Assembly: GCF_029953285.1 (NCBI RefSeq)
Contig: NZ_JASAOI010000013.1
Coordinates: 1 to 42,225 of the forward strand
Length of the DNA stretch: 42,225 nt
From: Yinghuangia seranimata
GTDB taxonomy: Bacteria; Actinomycetota; Actinomycetes; Streptomycetales; Streptomycetaceae
Direction: 5' to 3'
Part shown: piece after piece, positions 1-11,432 of the stretch
How positions within the stretch are numbered: the first letter of the stretch is position 1
Layout of the letters: every line of letters starts with the position of its first letter
Notes under the pieces: generated by a model
What the model was told of the DNA's origin: nothing
The model's input: the letters and a program-made list of their open reading frames with translations, nothing else
Database searches by the model: none
Made by a program: the position numbers and the translations under genes

Positions 1-71
<71 letters not shown>

Positions 72-86
72 CTCCGCCCGCCCCGA

Positions 87-1492
87 CTACGAGGCCTGGC
101 TCACCGAGCTCATGTTGAAGTCCGGCACCCGCACCGCGGGCATCGCCGCGCGCGAGAAGTAGTCGCCCCACTCGCGCGGCAGGCACCGCTCGGTGCGGCC
201 GGCCTCGGTGATCCTGCCCAGCACGTCGACCGGCGAGTCGTTGAACCGGAAGTTGTTCACCGCACCGGTGACCTCCCCGTTCTCGACGAGGTACACACCG
301 TCCCGGGTGAGCCCGGTCAGCAGCAGCGTCTGCGGGTCCACCTCGCGGATGTACCACAGGCAGGTCAGCAGCAGCCCGCGCTCGGTCGAGGCGATCATCT
401 CGGCGAGCGACCGGTCGTTGCCCTCGCCGCCGTTCTCCAGCACGAGGTTGTCGGTCTCCGGCGCCAGCGGCAGCCCGGTGAGGCCGGCCGTGAACCGGTT
501 GCTCGGCAGCGCGCGCAGCACACCCTCGTCGATCCACGACGTCGGCGCGAGCGCGAGCCCGTTGTCGAACACCGACGAGCCGTCCCCGGACGCCATCGCC
601 GTGGAGAACGGCGTGCACTCCAGGCCCGGGTACGCGGCGTCGCTGCGCAGCGTCAGCGGCAGCGCCGCCAGCTTCTCGCCGACCCGGGTCCCGCCGCCCG
701 GCTTCGAGAACACCGTGCGGCCCTCGTGGGCGTCCCGCGAACCGGCCGACCAGTAGAGGTAGATCATCAGGTCGGCGACCGCCGTCGGGGGCAGCAGCGT
801 CTCGTACCGCCCGGCCGGCAGGTCGATCTGCCGGCGCGCCCACTCCAGGCGCTGGGCGACGTCCGCCTCGGTCGCGGCGACGTCCACGTCGCGGAAGTCG
901 CGCGTCGAGACGCCCGCCCACGCCGAGCGCGCCATGTCGGCGGACTTGGCGTTGAGCTCGAAGCTGCCGGTCGGCTGGTCGTGCCGGGCGCGCAGCCCGG
1001 CGGTGTTGCCGACGTACGTCGACACCACGTCGTGCCGGGCGAAGCCGTACAGCTTCCGGTCGGCCGCGCCGGCCCGCCCGAAGGCCTCGCCGAGCGCGGG
1101 CGCGAAGTCCGCGAACACGTCGATCGAGGTCCGCGCCGGGGCGTCCTCGAAGCCGGCCGCGAACGCGTCGCCCGACACCAGCGGGTTCGCGTCCTCCGCG
1201 GGGCCCGCGTCGCGCGCCGCCGCCTCGGCCGCGCGCACCAGGCCCTCCAGCTGGTCGACGGTGACGCCGCTGCGCGACACCACGCCCGACGCGGTGCCCT
1301 CGGCGCCGCCGACCGTGGCCACCACCGTGATCCGGCGGCCCTGCGTGAGCCCGTTGGTGGTGAGCGCGTTGCCCGCCCAACGGAGGTTGGCGCTGGAGGT
1401 CTCCTCCGCGATGACCACAAGGCCGTCCGCGCGGGACAGCGCGAGCGCGCGCTCGACCGTCTCGCCCGGGCCGGTCACCGTCGTCGTCTGTG

Positions 1493-1496
<4 letters not shown>
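87..1496 (-). CDS. tldE: TldE/PmbA-type metalloprotease subunit
   Basis: 469 aa, the partner subunit of TldD. TldD/TldE form a heteromeric zinc protease that degrades or trims unfolded or modified peptides, including RiPP precursors and antitoxins in other bacteria. As is usual for TldE, the catalytic HExxxH motif is in the partner and not seen here. The end (VPDFNMSSVSQAS, then TAG at 87-89) looks like the family C-terminus, so the gene is complete despite lying beside the homopolymer tract. The ATG at 1496-1494 overlaps the tldD TGA as ATGA, implying translational coupling and near-equal synthesis. No RiPP precursor gene is visible nearby, so a housekeeping role is likely. Confidence 0.9.
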
Positions 1497-3016
<1,520 letters not shown>

Positions 3017-3088
3017 TGGGGTTCTCACCTGTCCTTCATGTCGCGGTGATGTCGCAGTGAGGTCGCGGTGTCCTCGCGGTTCGCGCTT

Positions 3089-3117
3089 ACATCCGGGCAC
3101 ACACGGTTCGCAGTCAA
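3089..3117 (-). promoter_or_regulatory. Candidate tldD-tldE promoter
   Basis: On the minus strand a perfect TTGACT (3117-3112) is followed after 17 nt by GGATGT (3094-3089). The -35 is convincing and the -10 is weak. It lies about 75 nt upstream of the chosen tldD start. The 312-bp divergent gap (3017-3328) otherwise holds only the fabG promoter region; a TACGGT hexamer at 3281-3286 is a possible fabG -10. I see no gene in it. Confidence 0.35.
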
Positions 3118-3289
3118 CCACGCGCGGCCCACGGGCCGGTCCTGCTTTTCCGGCGCGTCGCGCGCCCGCGGGCAGGCCTGTCCGACTACTCCTCCGACTC
3201 CCGGAGCGGTTGGCGAGTTCCCACACGCGTGCGCGGATCTTCTTGTGGGGAGCGATTCCTTCCCGCAGTCACCGGACCGATACGGTTAG

Positions 3290-4033
<744 letters not shown>

Positions 4034-4036
4034 CGC

Positions 4037-4810
4037 ATGGGTGACCTTCTGGTCGGCAAGCGCATTCTCGTCACCGGCGTTCTGACCGACGCCTCGATCG
4101 CCTTCCACGTCGCGCGCCTCGCGCAGGAGGAGGGCGCCGAGGTCGTGCTCACCGGCTTCGGCCGGCTCTCGCTCGTCAACCGCATCGCGGGCCGGCTGCC
4201 CAAGCCCGCCCCGGTCATCGAGCTGGACGTCACCAACCAGGAGCACCTCGACGCGCTCGCCGACAACGTGCGCCAGCACGTCGACGGCATCGACGGCGTC
4301 GTGCACTCCATCGCGTTCGGTCCGCAGGACGCGCTCGGCGGCAACTTCCTCAACACCACGTACGAGGACGTCTCCACCGCCGTGCAGGTCTCCGCCTTCT
4401 CGCTGAAGTCGCTGACCATGGCCGCGCTGCCGCTCAAGCCCGAGGACGGCTCGCTCTCCGTCGTCGGCCTCGACTTCGACGCGCAGGTCGCGTGGCCCGG
4501 CTACGACTGGATGGGCGTCGCGAAGGCCGGCCTGGAGGCCACCTCGCGCTACCTCGCCAAGTACCTCGGCGAGCAGAACGTGCGCGTCAACCTCGTATCG
4601 GCCGGCCCCGTCAAGACCATGGCCGCCCGCTCGATCCCCGGCTTCGACCAGTTCGAGGGCGTGTGGAACGAGAAGGCCCCGCTCGGCTGGGACCTCAACG
4701 ACCCGGAGCCGGCCGCCCGCGGCGTCGTCGGCCTGCTGTCCGACTGGTTCCCCAAGACCACCGGCGAGGTCGTGCACGTCGACGGCGGCCTGCACGCCAT
4801 GGGCGCCTGA
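4037..4810 (+). CDS. fabI: Enoyl-[ACP] reductase, InhA-like
   Basis: 257 aa. It reduces trans-2-enoyl-ACP with NADH, the last step of each elongation round. The N-terminus (GVLTDASIAFHVARLAQEEGAEVVLTG) matches mycobacterial InhA rather than enterobacterial FabI, and the active-site pair is Tyr156 and Lys163 (YDWMGVAK). It starts 3 nt after the fabG stop; the order is the same as mycobacterial mabA-inhA. A strong hairpin terminator follows, closing the operon. InhA is the isoniazid/triclosan target family, but susceptibility cannot be read from the sequence. Confidence 0.95.
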   Translation: MGDLLVGKRILVTGVLTDASIAFHVARLAQEEGAEVVLTGFGRLSLVNRIAGRLPKPAPVIELDVTNQEHLDALADNVRQHVDGIDGVVHSIAFGPQDALGGNFLNTTYEDVSTAVQVSAFSLKSLTMAALPLKPEDGSLSVVGLDFDAQVAWPGYDWMGVAKAGLEATSRYLAKYLGEQNVRVNLVSAGPVKTMAARSIPGFDQFEGVWNEKAPLGWDLNDPEPAARGVVGLLSDWFPKTTGEVVHVDGGLHAMGA

Positions 4811-4833
4811 CCGAGGCACCGCTGTACTCCGCC

Positions 4834-4871
4834 CGCGAGGGCCGGCTCCCACCCGGGAACCGGCCCTCGCG
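4834..4871 (+). terminator. Hairpin terminator of fabG-fabI
   Basis: A perfect 12-bp stem CGCGAGGGCCGG/CCGGCCCTCGCG (4834-4845 with 4860-4871) surrounds a 14-nt loop that can itself form a 4-bp TCCC/GGGA helix. It begins 23 nt after the fabI stop. There is no T tract, as usual in high-GC actinomycetes. Confidence 0.8.
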
Positions 4872-4907
4872 GCGTTCCCACCCCCGGCGTCTGCGAGACT
4901 CGACGTC

Positions 4908-5216
4908 ATGTCCGCAGATCCCACGCCGCAGCCCCAGACCGGCCGGACCGAGACCGCGAAGGAGCGCTACGCCCGCGCGGTCGCCGCCCGCAAGGCCCGC
5001 GAGGACCAGGCGCGCGCCGCCGACCACGACGCCGCCCGCGCCCGGGCCGCCGCCGAGGCCGCCGACCACGCCGCCCAGGGCGAGGACCAGGGCTGGACGC
5101 CGGTCCTCGCGCCGCCGGACCCGGACAAGCCGGCCAGCCGCGCCATGCTCGCCATCCTCGGCGCCATGCTGCTCATCACCGGCGCCATCGCCCTGCTCGC
5201 CACCCTGGTCAGCTGA
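4908..5216 (+). CDS. Small C-terminally anchored membrane protein, unknown function
   Basis: 102 aa. Residues 1-75 are charged, Ala/Arg/Glu-rich and probably helical or coiled-coil. One transmembrane helix (AMLAILGAMLLITGAIALLATLV) ends the protein, so it is a tail-anchored cytoplasmic protein. I do not recognise a family. No Shine-Dalgarno sequence precedes the ATG; a GAGACT hexamer at 4895-4900 ends 7 nt before it, suggesting a leaderless transcript. It lies between the fab terminator and an MMPL gene with its own leader and is probably monocistronic. Codon usage matches its neighbours, supporting a real gene. Confidence 0.75.
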   Translation: MSADPTPQPQTGRTETAKERYARAVAARKAREDQARAADHDAARARAAAEAADHAAQGEDQGWTPVLAPPDPDKPASRAMLAILGAMLLITGAIALLATLVS

Positions 5217-5248
5217 CCGCCGCCGCACCGCGGCATCCCTAGGGGGTA

Positions 5249-5258
5249 GGGCTAGCCC
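5249..5258. promoter_or_regulatory. Palindrome upstream of the MMPL gene
   Basis: GGGCTAGCCC is a perfect 10-bp palindrome inside a GGGGGTAGGGCTAGCCCC block, in the 196-bp gap before the MMPL transporter. A TAGCGT hexamer at 5333-5338 is a possible -10 for that gene. The palindrome could bind a dimeric regulator, but the assignment is an inference from position. Confidence 0.35.
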
Positions 5259-5412
5259 CACCAGCCGACCGGGCGCCCGCACCCCGTCGGACACGGCAGT
5301 TCGCCGGATGGGGCCCGACCACCGCTCGCCCGTAGCGTCGTAGCGACACCAAGGGACCACCGACTCGGGGCGGTTCCTGCGCGTACGCACACGCGACAAG
5401 GAGAGCAGACCC

Positions 5413-7719
5413 ATGGCTAGCAGGCGCAATCTCGCCGCATCAATGGGCGGTTGGAGTGCACGGCACCGCAAGACGGCGGTCTTCGCCTGGCTGGCGTTCG
5501 TCGTCCTCGCCGTCGTCATCGGCGGCATGGTGGGCTCGAAGGAACTGTCCGAAGGGGAGAACACGCCCGGCGAGGCTGGGCGCGCCGAGCGGATCATCGA
5601 GGACGCCGGCGTCGAGTACCCGGCGAGCGAGATGGTCCTCATCAGCAGCACGACCCTCAAGGCCGACGACCCGGCCTTCCACGCCGCCGTCGACGACACC
5701 GTCGCCCGGATCACCGCGGCCAAGGACAAGAGCGGCGCGGTCGCCATGAACGTCCGCGGCCCGTACGGCCCCGGCGGCGCGATCTCCCAGGACCGCGGCT
5801 CGGTCCTCGTCCAGTTCGACATGGCGGGCAAGCACGACGACGCCACGGACCACATCGACCCCGTCATCGACGCGGTCAAGCAGGTCAAGGCCGCCCACCC
5901 GCAGCTCACCTTCGACGAACTCGGCGACGCCACTTCGGAGAAGTGGTTCAAAGAGACCATGGGCAACGACTTCAAGACGGCCGAGTGGACCGCCGTGCCG
6001 CTCGCCCTCGGAATCCTGCTCATCGCGTTCGGCGCCGTCGTCGCGGCCCTGCTGCCCGTCGCGCTCGCCATGACCGCGTTCATCGCGGCCGGCGGCCTGC
6101 TCGCCCTCGGCACCCGGCTCCTCCCGACCACCGACAGCACCATGTCCGTCATGCTGCTCATCGGCCTCGCGGTCGGCGTCGACTACTGCCTCTTCTACAT
6201 CCGCCGTGAGCGGGAGGAGCGCGCGAAGGGCCGCTCCCCGGAGCGCGCCCTGGAGATCGCCGCCGCCACGTCCGGCCGCTCGGTCCTGGTCTCCGGCATC
6301 ACCGTCATGGTCGCCATGGCCGGCATGATGTTCTCCGGCCTCGCCCAGTTCCAGTCCATGGCGTTCGGCACCATCCTGGTCGTCCTGACCGCCATGATCG
6401 GCTCGGTCACCGTGCTGCCGGCGCTGCTGTCGATGCTCCACGACAAGGTCGACGCGGGGAAGATCCCCGGCCTCGGCCGCATGCGCCGCCCGTCGCCCGA
6501 AGGCGGCCGCTTCTGGGGCGCGATCCTGCGCACCGTGCTGCGCCGCCCGGTCGTCTGGGCCGTCGCCTCGGCCGGCCTCCTGGTCGCGCTCGCCCTCCCC
6601 GCGCTCGACATGAAGCTGTCGCTGCTGCCCCTGGACAAGGAACTGCCCAAGGACAGCGCGATCGTGCAGACCTACACGAAGATCGACCAGAAGTTCCCCG
6701 GCGGCCCCGCACCCGCGGACGTCGTCATCAAGACCCGCGACATCAACGCCGCCGACTTCAAGGCCGCCCTGGAGGCGTTCAAGAAGCAGGCCGTCGCGAG
6801 CGGCGTCTCCACCGACCAGATCGAGACGCGCACCTTCCCCGGCAAGACCGACGTCATGACCGTCGAGGTCCCCTTCAAGGACCCCGACCACCAGGTGGCG
6901 GCGCTGCACACCCTCCGCGACACGGTGATCCCCGACACCCTCGGCAAGGTCAAGGGCCTCGACGCGCCCGTCTCCGGCCGGGTAGCCGAAACCGAGGACT
7001 TCAACCACCAGCTCGACAAGACCACGCCCATCGCGTTCGGGTTCGTGCTCCTGTTCGCCTTCCTGCTGATGCTCGTCTCGTTCCGCTCGCTCACCATCGC
7101 GCTCACCGCGATCGTGCTCAACCTGCTGTCGGTCGGCGCCGCGTACGGCGTCCTCGGCCTGGTCTTCCAGCACGGCTACGGCGACAACCTGGTCGGCACC
7201 GACGCGCCGGGCGCGATCACCTCGTGGCTGCCGCTGTTCCTCTTCGTGGTCCTGTTCGGCCTGTCGATGGACTACCACGTCTTCGTCGTCAGCCGGATCC
7301 GCGAGGCCTACGACAAGGGCATGGACACCAAGAGCGCCGTCGCCCACGGCGTGCGCAGCACCGCGGGCGTCGTCACCAGCGCGGCGGTCATCATGGTCGC
7401 GGTGTTCGCGGTCTTCGGCACCCTGTCCATGCAGCAGATGAAGCAGATGGGCGTCGGCCTCGCGGTCGCGGTCCTGCTCGACGCCACCATCATCCGAGCC
7501 GTCCTGCTCCCCGCCGTCATGGGCCTGCTCGGTGAGCGCAACTGGTACCTGCCGAAGTGGCTCGGCTGGCTGCCGCAGCTCGACCACGGCGCCGACGACG
7601 CCGCGCCCCCGGCCCCGGTCCGCGAGCCGGTCCTGGCCGGCGGCCGGCACGCCGCCCCGTACGCCGGGTACGAGGACGTCTCCGGCTCGACGCGCCTGCC
7701 CCGTCCGCCGGTCGGCTGA
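5413..7719 (+). CDS. MMPL/RND-family membrane transporter
   Basis: 768 aa with the RND duplicated architecture: TM1 near residues 20-38, an external loop to about residue 190, TM2-6, a second external loop (about residues 400-535), then TM7-12. Both halves carry the Asp-Tyr pair of MmpL proton relays in TM4 (GVDYCLFYIRREREE) and TM10 (GLSMDYHVFVVSRIREAYD). It should use the proton gradient to export lipids or hydrophobic compounds. The ATG at 5413 has AAGGAGAG about 7 nt upstream. No regulator, polyketide or lipid-synthesis gene adjoins it, so the substrate is unknown. A second, only distantly similar MMPL gene lies at 26964-29291. Confidence 0.92.
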   Translation: MASRRNLAASMGGWSARHRKTAVFAWLAFVVLAVVIGGMVGSKELSEGENTPGEAGRAERIIEDAGVEYPASEMVLISSTTLKADDPAFHAAVDDTVARITAAKDKSGAVAMNVRGPYGPGGAISQDRGSVLVQFDMAGKHDDATDHIDPVIDAVKQVKAAHPQLTFDELGDATSEKWFKETMGNDFKTAEWTAVPLALGILLIAFGAVVAALLPVALAMTAFIAAGGLLALGTRLLPTTDSTMSVMLLIGLAVGVDYCLFYIRREREERAKGRSPERALEIAAATSGRSVLVSGITVMVAMAGMMFSGLAQFQSMAFGTILVVLTAMIGSVTVLPALLSMLHDKVDAGKIPGLGRMRRPSPEGGRFWGAILRTVLRRPVVWAVASAGLLVALALPALDMKLSLLPLDKELPKDSAIVQTYTKIDQKFPGGPAPADVVIKTRDINAADFKAALEAFKKQAVASGVSTDQIETRTFPGKTDVMTVEVPFKDPDHQVAALHTLRDTVIPDTLGKVKGLDAPVSGRVAETEDFNHQLDKTTPIAFGFVLLFAFLLMLVSFRSLTIALTAIVLNLLSVGAAYGVLGLVFQHGYGDNLVGTDAPGAITSWLPLFLFVVLFGLSMDYHVFVVSRIREAYDKGMDTKSAVAHGVRSTAGVVTSAAVIMVAVFAVFGTLSMQQMKQMGVGLAVAVLLDATIIRAVLLPAVMGLLGERNWYLPKWLGWLPQLDHGADDAAPPAPVREPVLAGGRHAAPYAGYEDVSGSTRLPRPPVG

Positions 7720-7771
7720 ACCCGGCCACCGCACCGGACCGCACAGCGCCGCACAACACCGCCCCGAGTAC

Positions 7772-7802
7772 GCGGGTCCCGGCCGTCATGGCCGGGACCC
7801 GC
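7772..7802 (+). terminator. Hairpin terminator after the MMPL gene
   Basis: A perfect 13-bp stem GCGGGTCCCGGCC/GGCCGGGACCCGC (7772-7784 with 7790-7802) has loop GTCAT. It lies 52 nt after the MMPL stop and ends 36 nt before the sixA start, so the sixA promoter must overlap or follow it. Confidence 0.8.
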
Positions 7803-7838
7803 CGCGCGTTATGCGGGAATTCTGAGAGGCTGGATCCC

Positions 7839-8354
7839 ATGGCATCGCACCGACAGCGCACCCTCGTCGTGGTCAGACACGCCAAGGCGGACTGGCCCGA
7901 CGTTCCCGACCACGAGCGCCCCCTGGCCGACAGCGGGCGCCACGACGCCCCCGAGATCGGCAACTGGCTCGTCAACCGCCGTGTCCATCCCGACCACGTC
8001 GTGTGCTCGACCGCCGCGCGCACCCGTGAGACGTGGAAGCTCATGGGCAAGGTCTTCGACCCGAAGCCGCACACCGTCTACGACGACCGGCTCTACGAGG
8101 CGACCGCGCAGTCCCTGCTCTATGTAGCCCAGGAGACCGCCGACGATGTCGACACCCTGGTGATGATCGGCCACAACCCCGGCGTCGCGACCCTCGTGTC
8201 CGTCCTCGCCGGAAGCGCCGACGGCGACGCCCTGGAGCGCGCCCGCGAGAAGTACGCCACCTCGGGTGTGGCCCTGCTGCGCTTCGAGGGCGCGTGGGGC
8301 GACCTCAACGAAAAGGCCGCGCACCTGGCGGCGTTCGCGACGCCGCGCGCCTAG
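7839..8354 (+). CDS. SixA-like histidine phosphatase
   Basis: 171 aa histidine-phosphatase superfamily protein. The motif RHAKADW carries the nucleophilic His14 and a second catalytic His112 is in MIGHNPG. SixA-type enzymes dephosphorylate phosphohistidine on proteins such as HPt domains or PTS components; here the substrate is unknown. The ATG at 7839 was chosen over a much longer upstream reading because GAGAGG lies 9 nt before it and the catalytic RHG-type motif then sits at the expected N-terminal place. Strong hairpins flank it, so it is monocistronic. Confidence 0.88.
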   Translation: MASHRQRTLVVVRHAKADWPDVPDHERPLADSGRHDAPEIGNWLVNRRVHPDHVVCSTAARTRETWKLMGKVFDPKPHTVYDDRLYEATAQSLLYVAQETADDVDTLVMIGHNPGVATLVSVLAGSADGDALERAREKYATSGVALLRFEGAWGDLNEKAAHLAAFATPRA

Positions 8355-8417
8355 GCGCATACGCGGTCCGCAGCCCGCACCCCCGTGGGCCGTGACCGCG
8401 GGCCGTCACACCCGAGC

Positions 8418-8444
8418 GCCCCGCGACACCACGTGTCGCGGGGC
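8418..8444. terminator. Bidirectional terminator between sixA and the anti-sigma gene
   Basis: A perfect 12-bp stem GCCCCGCGACAC/GTGTCGCGGGGC (8418-8429 with 8433-8444) has loop CAC. It lies between convergent genes ending at 8354 (plus) and 8516 (minus) and can serve both. Confidence 0.82.
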
Positions 8445-8515
8445 CTCGCCGTACCCGGTGCCGCGTCCGCCCCACCCGGCGCCCCGTCGGGCGGCTGCGG
8501 CGCGCGGCACCGGAG

Positions 8516-9484
8516 TCACTTGTCAGGCGACCAGTTCTCCATCGTGGGCATCGTGAAAGGCACGTCCCACGGGTTCGGGCAGCTGTCGCGGTTCTGGGCG
8601 ACGTGGCACGACAGCGCCGACGTCTCCGCCGTCCAGGCTCCCGGGCCGTCGACCCTGCCGCCGTCCGCGCGCACGAGGGTGGTGGCCGCCTTGCCCGGCA
8701 TGATCGGCTTCGTCGCGACCATGGTCGCGAACCCGTCGGTGTCCGTCACACCCTGCGCGACGACCTCGCCCGTCGACGTGTCCCGCAGCTCGACCCGCGT
8801 CGCCGGGGTGGCGAACACCGCCCAGTTCCTGCTGCCCAGTTCGGACAGGAGCCAGGGCCCCTGCCGGTGCTCGGCAGGCCAGACGCCGCCGCCGCGCCTC
8901 CCCGGGACGGCGAACTCCTGGATCGTCTCCGTCCCGCGCGTGAAAGCCAGCACGACGCCGTTGCCTCCGGTCGGCATGCCGCCGCTCCACAACAGCCTCA
9001 CGTCCAGGCCCGCGACACCGCCGAACTTGTCGTAGGCGCACACCACCTCGTAGACCAACTGGCGGTCGGCGCTCGACGCCGCCCCGTCGGGGGACTGCCG
9101 GAACGCCTCGTCGTAGGCGTCGGCGGCGGCATCCGCCTTGGCCTTGGCCTCCCCCTTGAGGAGCGTGACCTCCGTGCCCGCGATCTCCTGCCTGCCGCAC
9201 TGCTCGGTCACCTTGTACGGCTCGGCGTCGTCGAACCCCGCGGCCACCCCCGACCGCTCGCCCGCCGCGTAGCCCGCCCACGCGGTGCCGCCGGCCAGTG
9301 CCAGCACGGCGGCCGCGGCCGCCACCGCGACCCGGGCCCGCTGGGCGCGGCGGGCCCGCACCGAGCGGAACCGGGCGTACGGCGTCGCCGACGGTGTGAC
9401 CGCGTCGGCCCGGGCGTGCATCGTGGCGACCATTTCGGCCACCAGCCGGTCTTCGCCGGGCACTTCGTCGTGCGTGTCAGGCAT
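8516..9484 (-). CDS. Membrane protein coupled to the sigma factor, probable anti-sigma
   Basis: 322 aa. A cytoplasmic segment of about 50 residues rich in Arg near the membrane is followed by one transmembrane helix (about 52-72) and a large extracytoplasmic domain containing Cys residues that may pair as disulfides. The ATG at 9484 overlaps the sigma gene by 8 nt and has GAGGAG 7 nt upstream, so it is co-translated with the sigma factor. Position and topology suggest an anti-sigma factor or sensor, but the zinc anti-sigma HxxxCxxC motif is not present in the short N-terminal part. The role is inferred from context only. Confidence 0.75.
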   Translation of the reverse strand: MPDTHDEVPGEDRLVAEMVATMHARADAVTPSATPYARFRSVRARRAQRARVAVAAAAAVLALAGGTAWAGYAAGERSGVAAGFDDAEPYKVTEQCGRQEIAGTEVTLLKGEAKAKADAAADAYDEAFRQSPDGAASSADRQLVYEVVCAYDKFGGVAGLDVRLLWSGGMPTGGNGVVLAFTRGTETIQEFAVPGRRGGGVWPAEHRQGPWLLSELGSRNWAVFATPATRVELRDTSTGEVVAQGVTDTDGFATMVATKPIMPGKAATTLVRADGGRVDGPGAWTAETSALSCHVAQNRDSCPNPWDVPFTMPTMENWSPDK

Positions 9485-10025
9485 GGGCGGACTCCTCACG
9501 GGGGCGCGGGCGCGGGCCGGCCGCGCGCTTCTCCGGGGCCAGCGCGGCGCGCAACTGCGCGAGGCCGCGGGCGTGTTGGCTCTTCACGGTGCCGAGCGGC
9601 CGGTCCAGCAGGCGGGCCACCTCGGTCTCGGGCAGGTCCTCGTAGTAGCGCAGCACCAGCACGGCGCGTACCGCCGGCTTGAGGGTGCCGAGTGCCTTCC
9701 ACATGTCGGCGTGCAGCTCGACCGGGGCGTGCGCGTCGCGCGCGGCGTTGTCCGGGACCTGCGCCCACGTCTGCTCGCGCGAGGCCGCCCGGCGCCACCA
9801 CGAGCTGTTGAGGTTCACCACGACCCGGCGGGTGTACGCCTCGGCGCCCATCGACCGGTCGATCCGCTCCCACCGGCGGTGCACCCGCATCAGCGCGGTC
9901 TGCACCAGGTCCTCGGCGCGGTGGTGGTCACCGGTGAGCAGATACGCGGTGCGCAGCAGTCGGGGCCACGCGCCCTCGACGAACTCCTTGAAGTCTTCCT
10001 CGGGATCCATCACTCCCCGTTCCAC
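9477..10025 (-). CDS. SigE-family ECF RNA polymerase sigma factor
   Basis: 182 aa. Region 2 (DFKEFVEGAWPRLLRTAYLLTG, then HRAEDLVQTALMRVHRRW) recognises the -10 element. Region 4 (LKPAVRAVLVLRYYEDLPETEVARLL, then GTVKSQHARGL) recognises the -35 element. The two are joined by a short linker, and regions 1 and 3 are absent. The GTG at 10025 has AGAGG 9 nt upstream; an ATG at 10010 is a credible alternative. It is the first gene of an operon with the membrane protein above, suggesting envelope stress or signal-responsive control. No autoregulated promoter motif was clear in the 85-bp gap upstream. Confidence 0.93.
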   Translation of the reverse strand: MERGVMDPEEDFKEFVEGAWPRLLRTAYLLTGDHHRAEDLVQTALMRVHRRWERIDRSMGAEAYTRRVVVNLNSSWWRRAASREQTWAQVPDNAARDAHAPVELHADMWKALGTLKPAVRAVLVLRYYEDLPETEVARLLDRPLGTVKSQHARGLAQLRAALAPEKRAAGPRPRPREESAHA

Positions 10026-10110
10026 GGAACCGGACCTCTGTCACGGCTATTAGTCCGTGGCCGGGGCGAAAGGTTCCGTCGGAACGGGGAGCGGTCCGCG
10101 TACGGGCGGA

Positions 10111-11325
10111 TCAGTGCTCGGCGTCGGCGTCGCCCAGGTCGTCGTCGGCGGCGTCGGCCGCCTCGACCTCCTCGCGGGTGAGGCCGAGCAGGAACAGCAC
10201 GGTGTCCAGGAACGGGAAGTTCACGGCGGTGTCCGCCGCTTCGCGGACCACCGGCTTGGCGTTGAACGCCACGCCCAGGCCGGCCGCGTTCAGCATGTCC
10301 AGGTCGTTCGCGCCGTCGCCGATCGCGACGGTCGCGGACAACGGCACGCCCGCGTCCGCGGCGAACCGCGCCAGCATCCGGGCCTTGCCGGGCCGGTCGA
10401 CGATCTCGCCGACGACCTTGCCGGTCAGCTTGCCGTCGACCACCTCGAGCGTGTTCGCCGCCGAGTAGTCCAGTCCGAGCCGCTCCACCAGCACGTCGGT
10501 GACCTGCGTGAAGCCGCCCGACACGATGCCGACCTGGTAGCCGAGCCGCTTGAGGGTGCGCACCAGGGTGCGCGCGCCGGGGGTGAGCTCGACGCGCTCG
10601 CGGACGGCGTCGATCGCGGACGCGTCCAGGCCGGCCAGCAGTGCGACGCGGGCTTCCAACGACTCGGCGAAGTCCAGCTCGCCGCGCATCGCCGCGGCGG
10701 TGACCTCGGCGACCTCGTCCAGACAGCCGGCGTACTCGGCGAGCAGTTCGATGACCTCGCCCTGGATGAGCGTCGAGTCGACGTCCATCACCACGAGGCG
10801 CTTGGCGCGCCGCAGCAGGCCCGAAGGCTGCACCGCGACGTCGACCCGCCGCGCGGCCGCCTCGCCGGCCAGCTCGCCGCGCAGCTTGTCCGTCTCGACG
10901 CCGGAGACCTGCAGCTCGATCGCGGTCACCGGGTACTTCGCGAGCCGGAAGATCCGGTCGATGTTCGCGCCGGTCGCCGCGATCCGGCCCGCTATGGCGG
11001 CGATCGCCGAGGCGGTGAGCGGGTGGCCCAGCACCGTGACGTGCGAGCGGCCCTCGCCGCGCGGACGGTTGTCGCCGCTGCCGGAGATGATCTCGATGTC
11101 GAGGCGCTCGCCCTCGGCCCAGCGGTGCAGCTCTGCGCGCAGCGGCCCGTCGACCGCGGGAGCCGGCACCAGGACGCACAGCGTCAGGCGGCCCCGCGTG
11201 ACGGTCTGCTCGATGTCGACCACGTCGAGTCCGTGCCCGGCCAGCGTCTCGAAGAGCGACGAGGTGATCCCGGGGTGGTCCTTCCCGAAGATCTTGACCA
11301 GGAGAGTGCGGGGCGCGGCGTCCAT
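10111..11325 (-). CDS. serB: Phosphoserine phosphatase SerB
   Basis: 404 aa. It hydrolyses 3-phosphoserine to serine, the last step of serine biosynthesis, in the cytosol. Two N-terminal ACT-like domains (about residues 5-85 and 95-165) give amino-acid-responsive control and are typical of long actinobacterial SerB. The HAD domain follows: nucleophile motif DVDST with Asp181 and Asp183, motif II Ser in GIVSGG, and motif III GDGANDLDML. An acidic tail ends the protein. No Shine-Dalgarno precedes the ATG, and a TACCGT -10 lies 8 nt upstream, pointing to leaderless translation. Confidence 0.95.
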   Translation of the reverse strand: MDAAPRTLLVKIFGKDHPGITSSLFETLAGHGLDVVDIEQTVTRGRLTLCVLVPAPAVDGPLRAELHRWAEGERLDIEIISGSGDNRPRGEGRSHVTVLGHPLTASAIAAIAGRIAATGANIDRIFRLAKYPVTAIELQVSGVETDKLRGELAGEAAARRVDVAVQPSGLLRRAKRLVVMDVDSTLIQGEVIELLAEYAGCLDEVAEVTAAAMRGELDFAESLEARVALLAGLDASAIDAVRERVELTPGARTLVRTLKRLGYQVGIVSGGFTQVTDVLVERLGLDYSAANTLEVVDGKLTGKVVGEIVDRPGKARMLARFAADAGVPLSATVAIGDGANDLDMLNAAGLGVAFNAKPVVREAADTAVNFPFLDTVLFLLGLTREEVEAADAADDDLGDADAEH

Positions 11326-11333
11326 GATTGATC

Positions 11334-11339
11334 ACGGTA
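11334..11339 (-). promoter_or_regulatory. -10 element of serB (leaderless)
   Basis: On the minus strand TACCGT matches TAnnnT and ends 8 nt before the serB ATG. Transcription starting 7-8 nt downstream would begin at or next to the ATG. No good -35 is evident. Confidence 0.5.
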
Positions 11340-11432
11340 CCCGGCGCCGCGACGACGGCGTCGCGCGGTTCCGCTGGGTGGACACGATCACGACCGCGCG
11401 GGTCCGCGGGACGGTTCCCGCACGTCACACGT

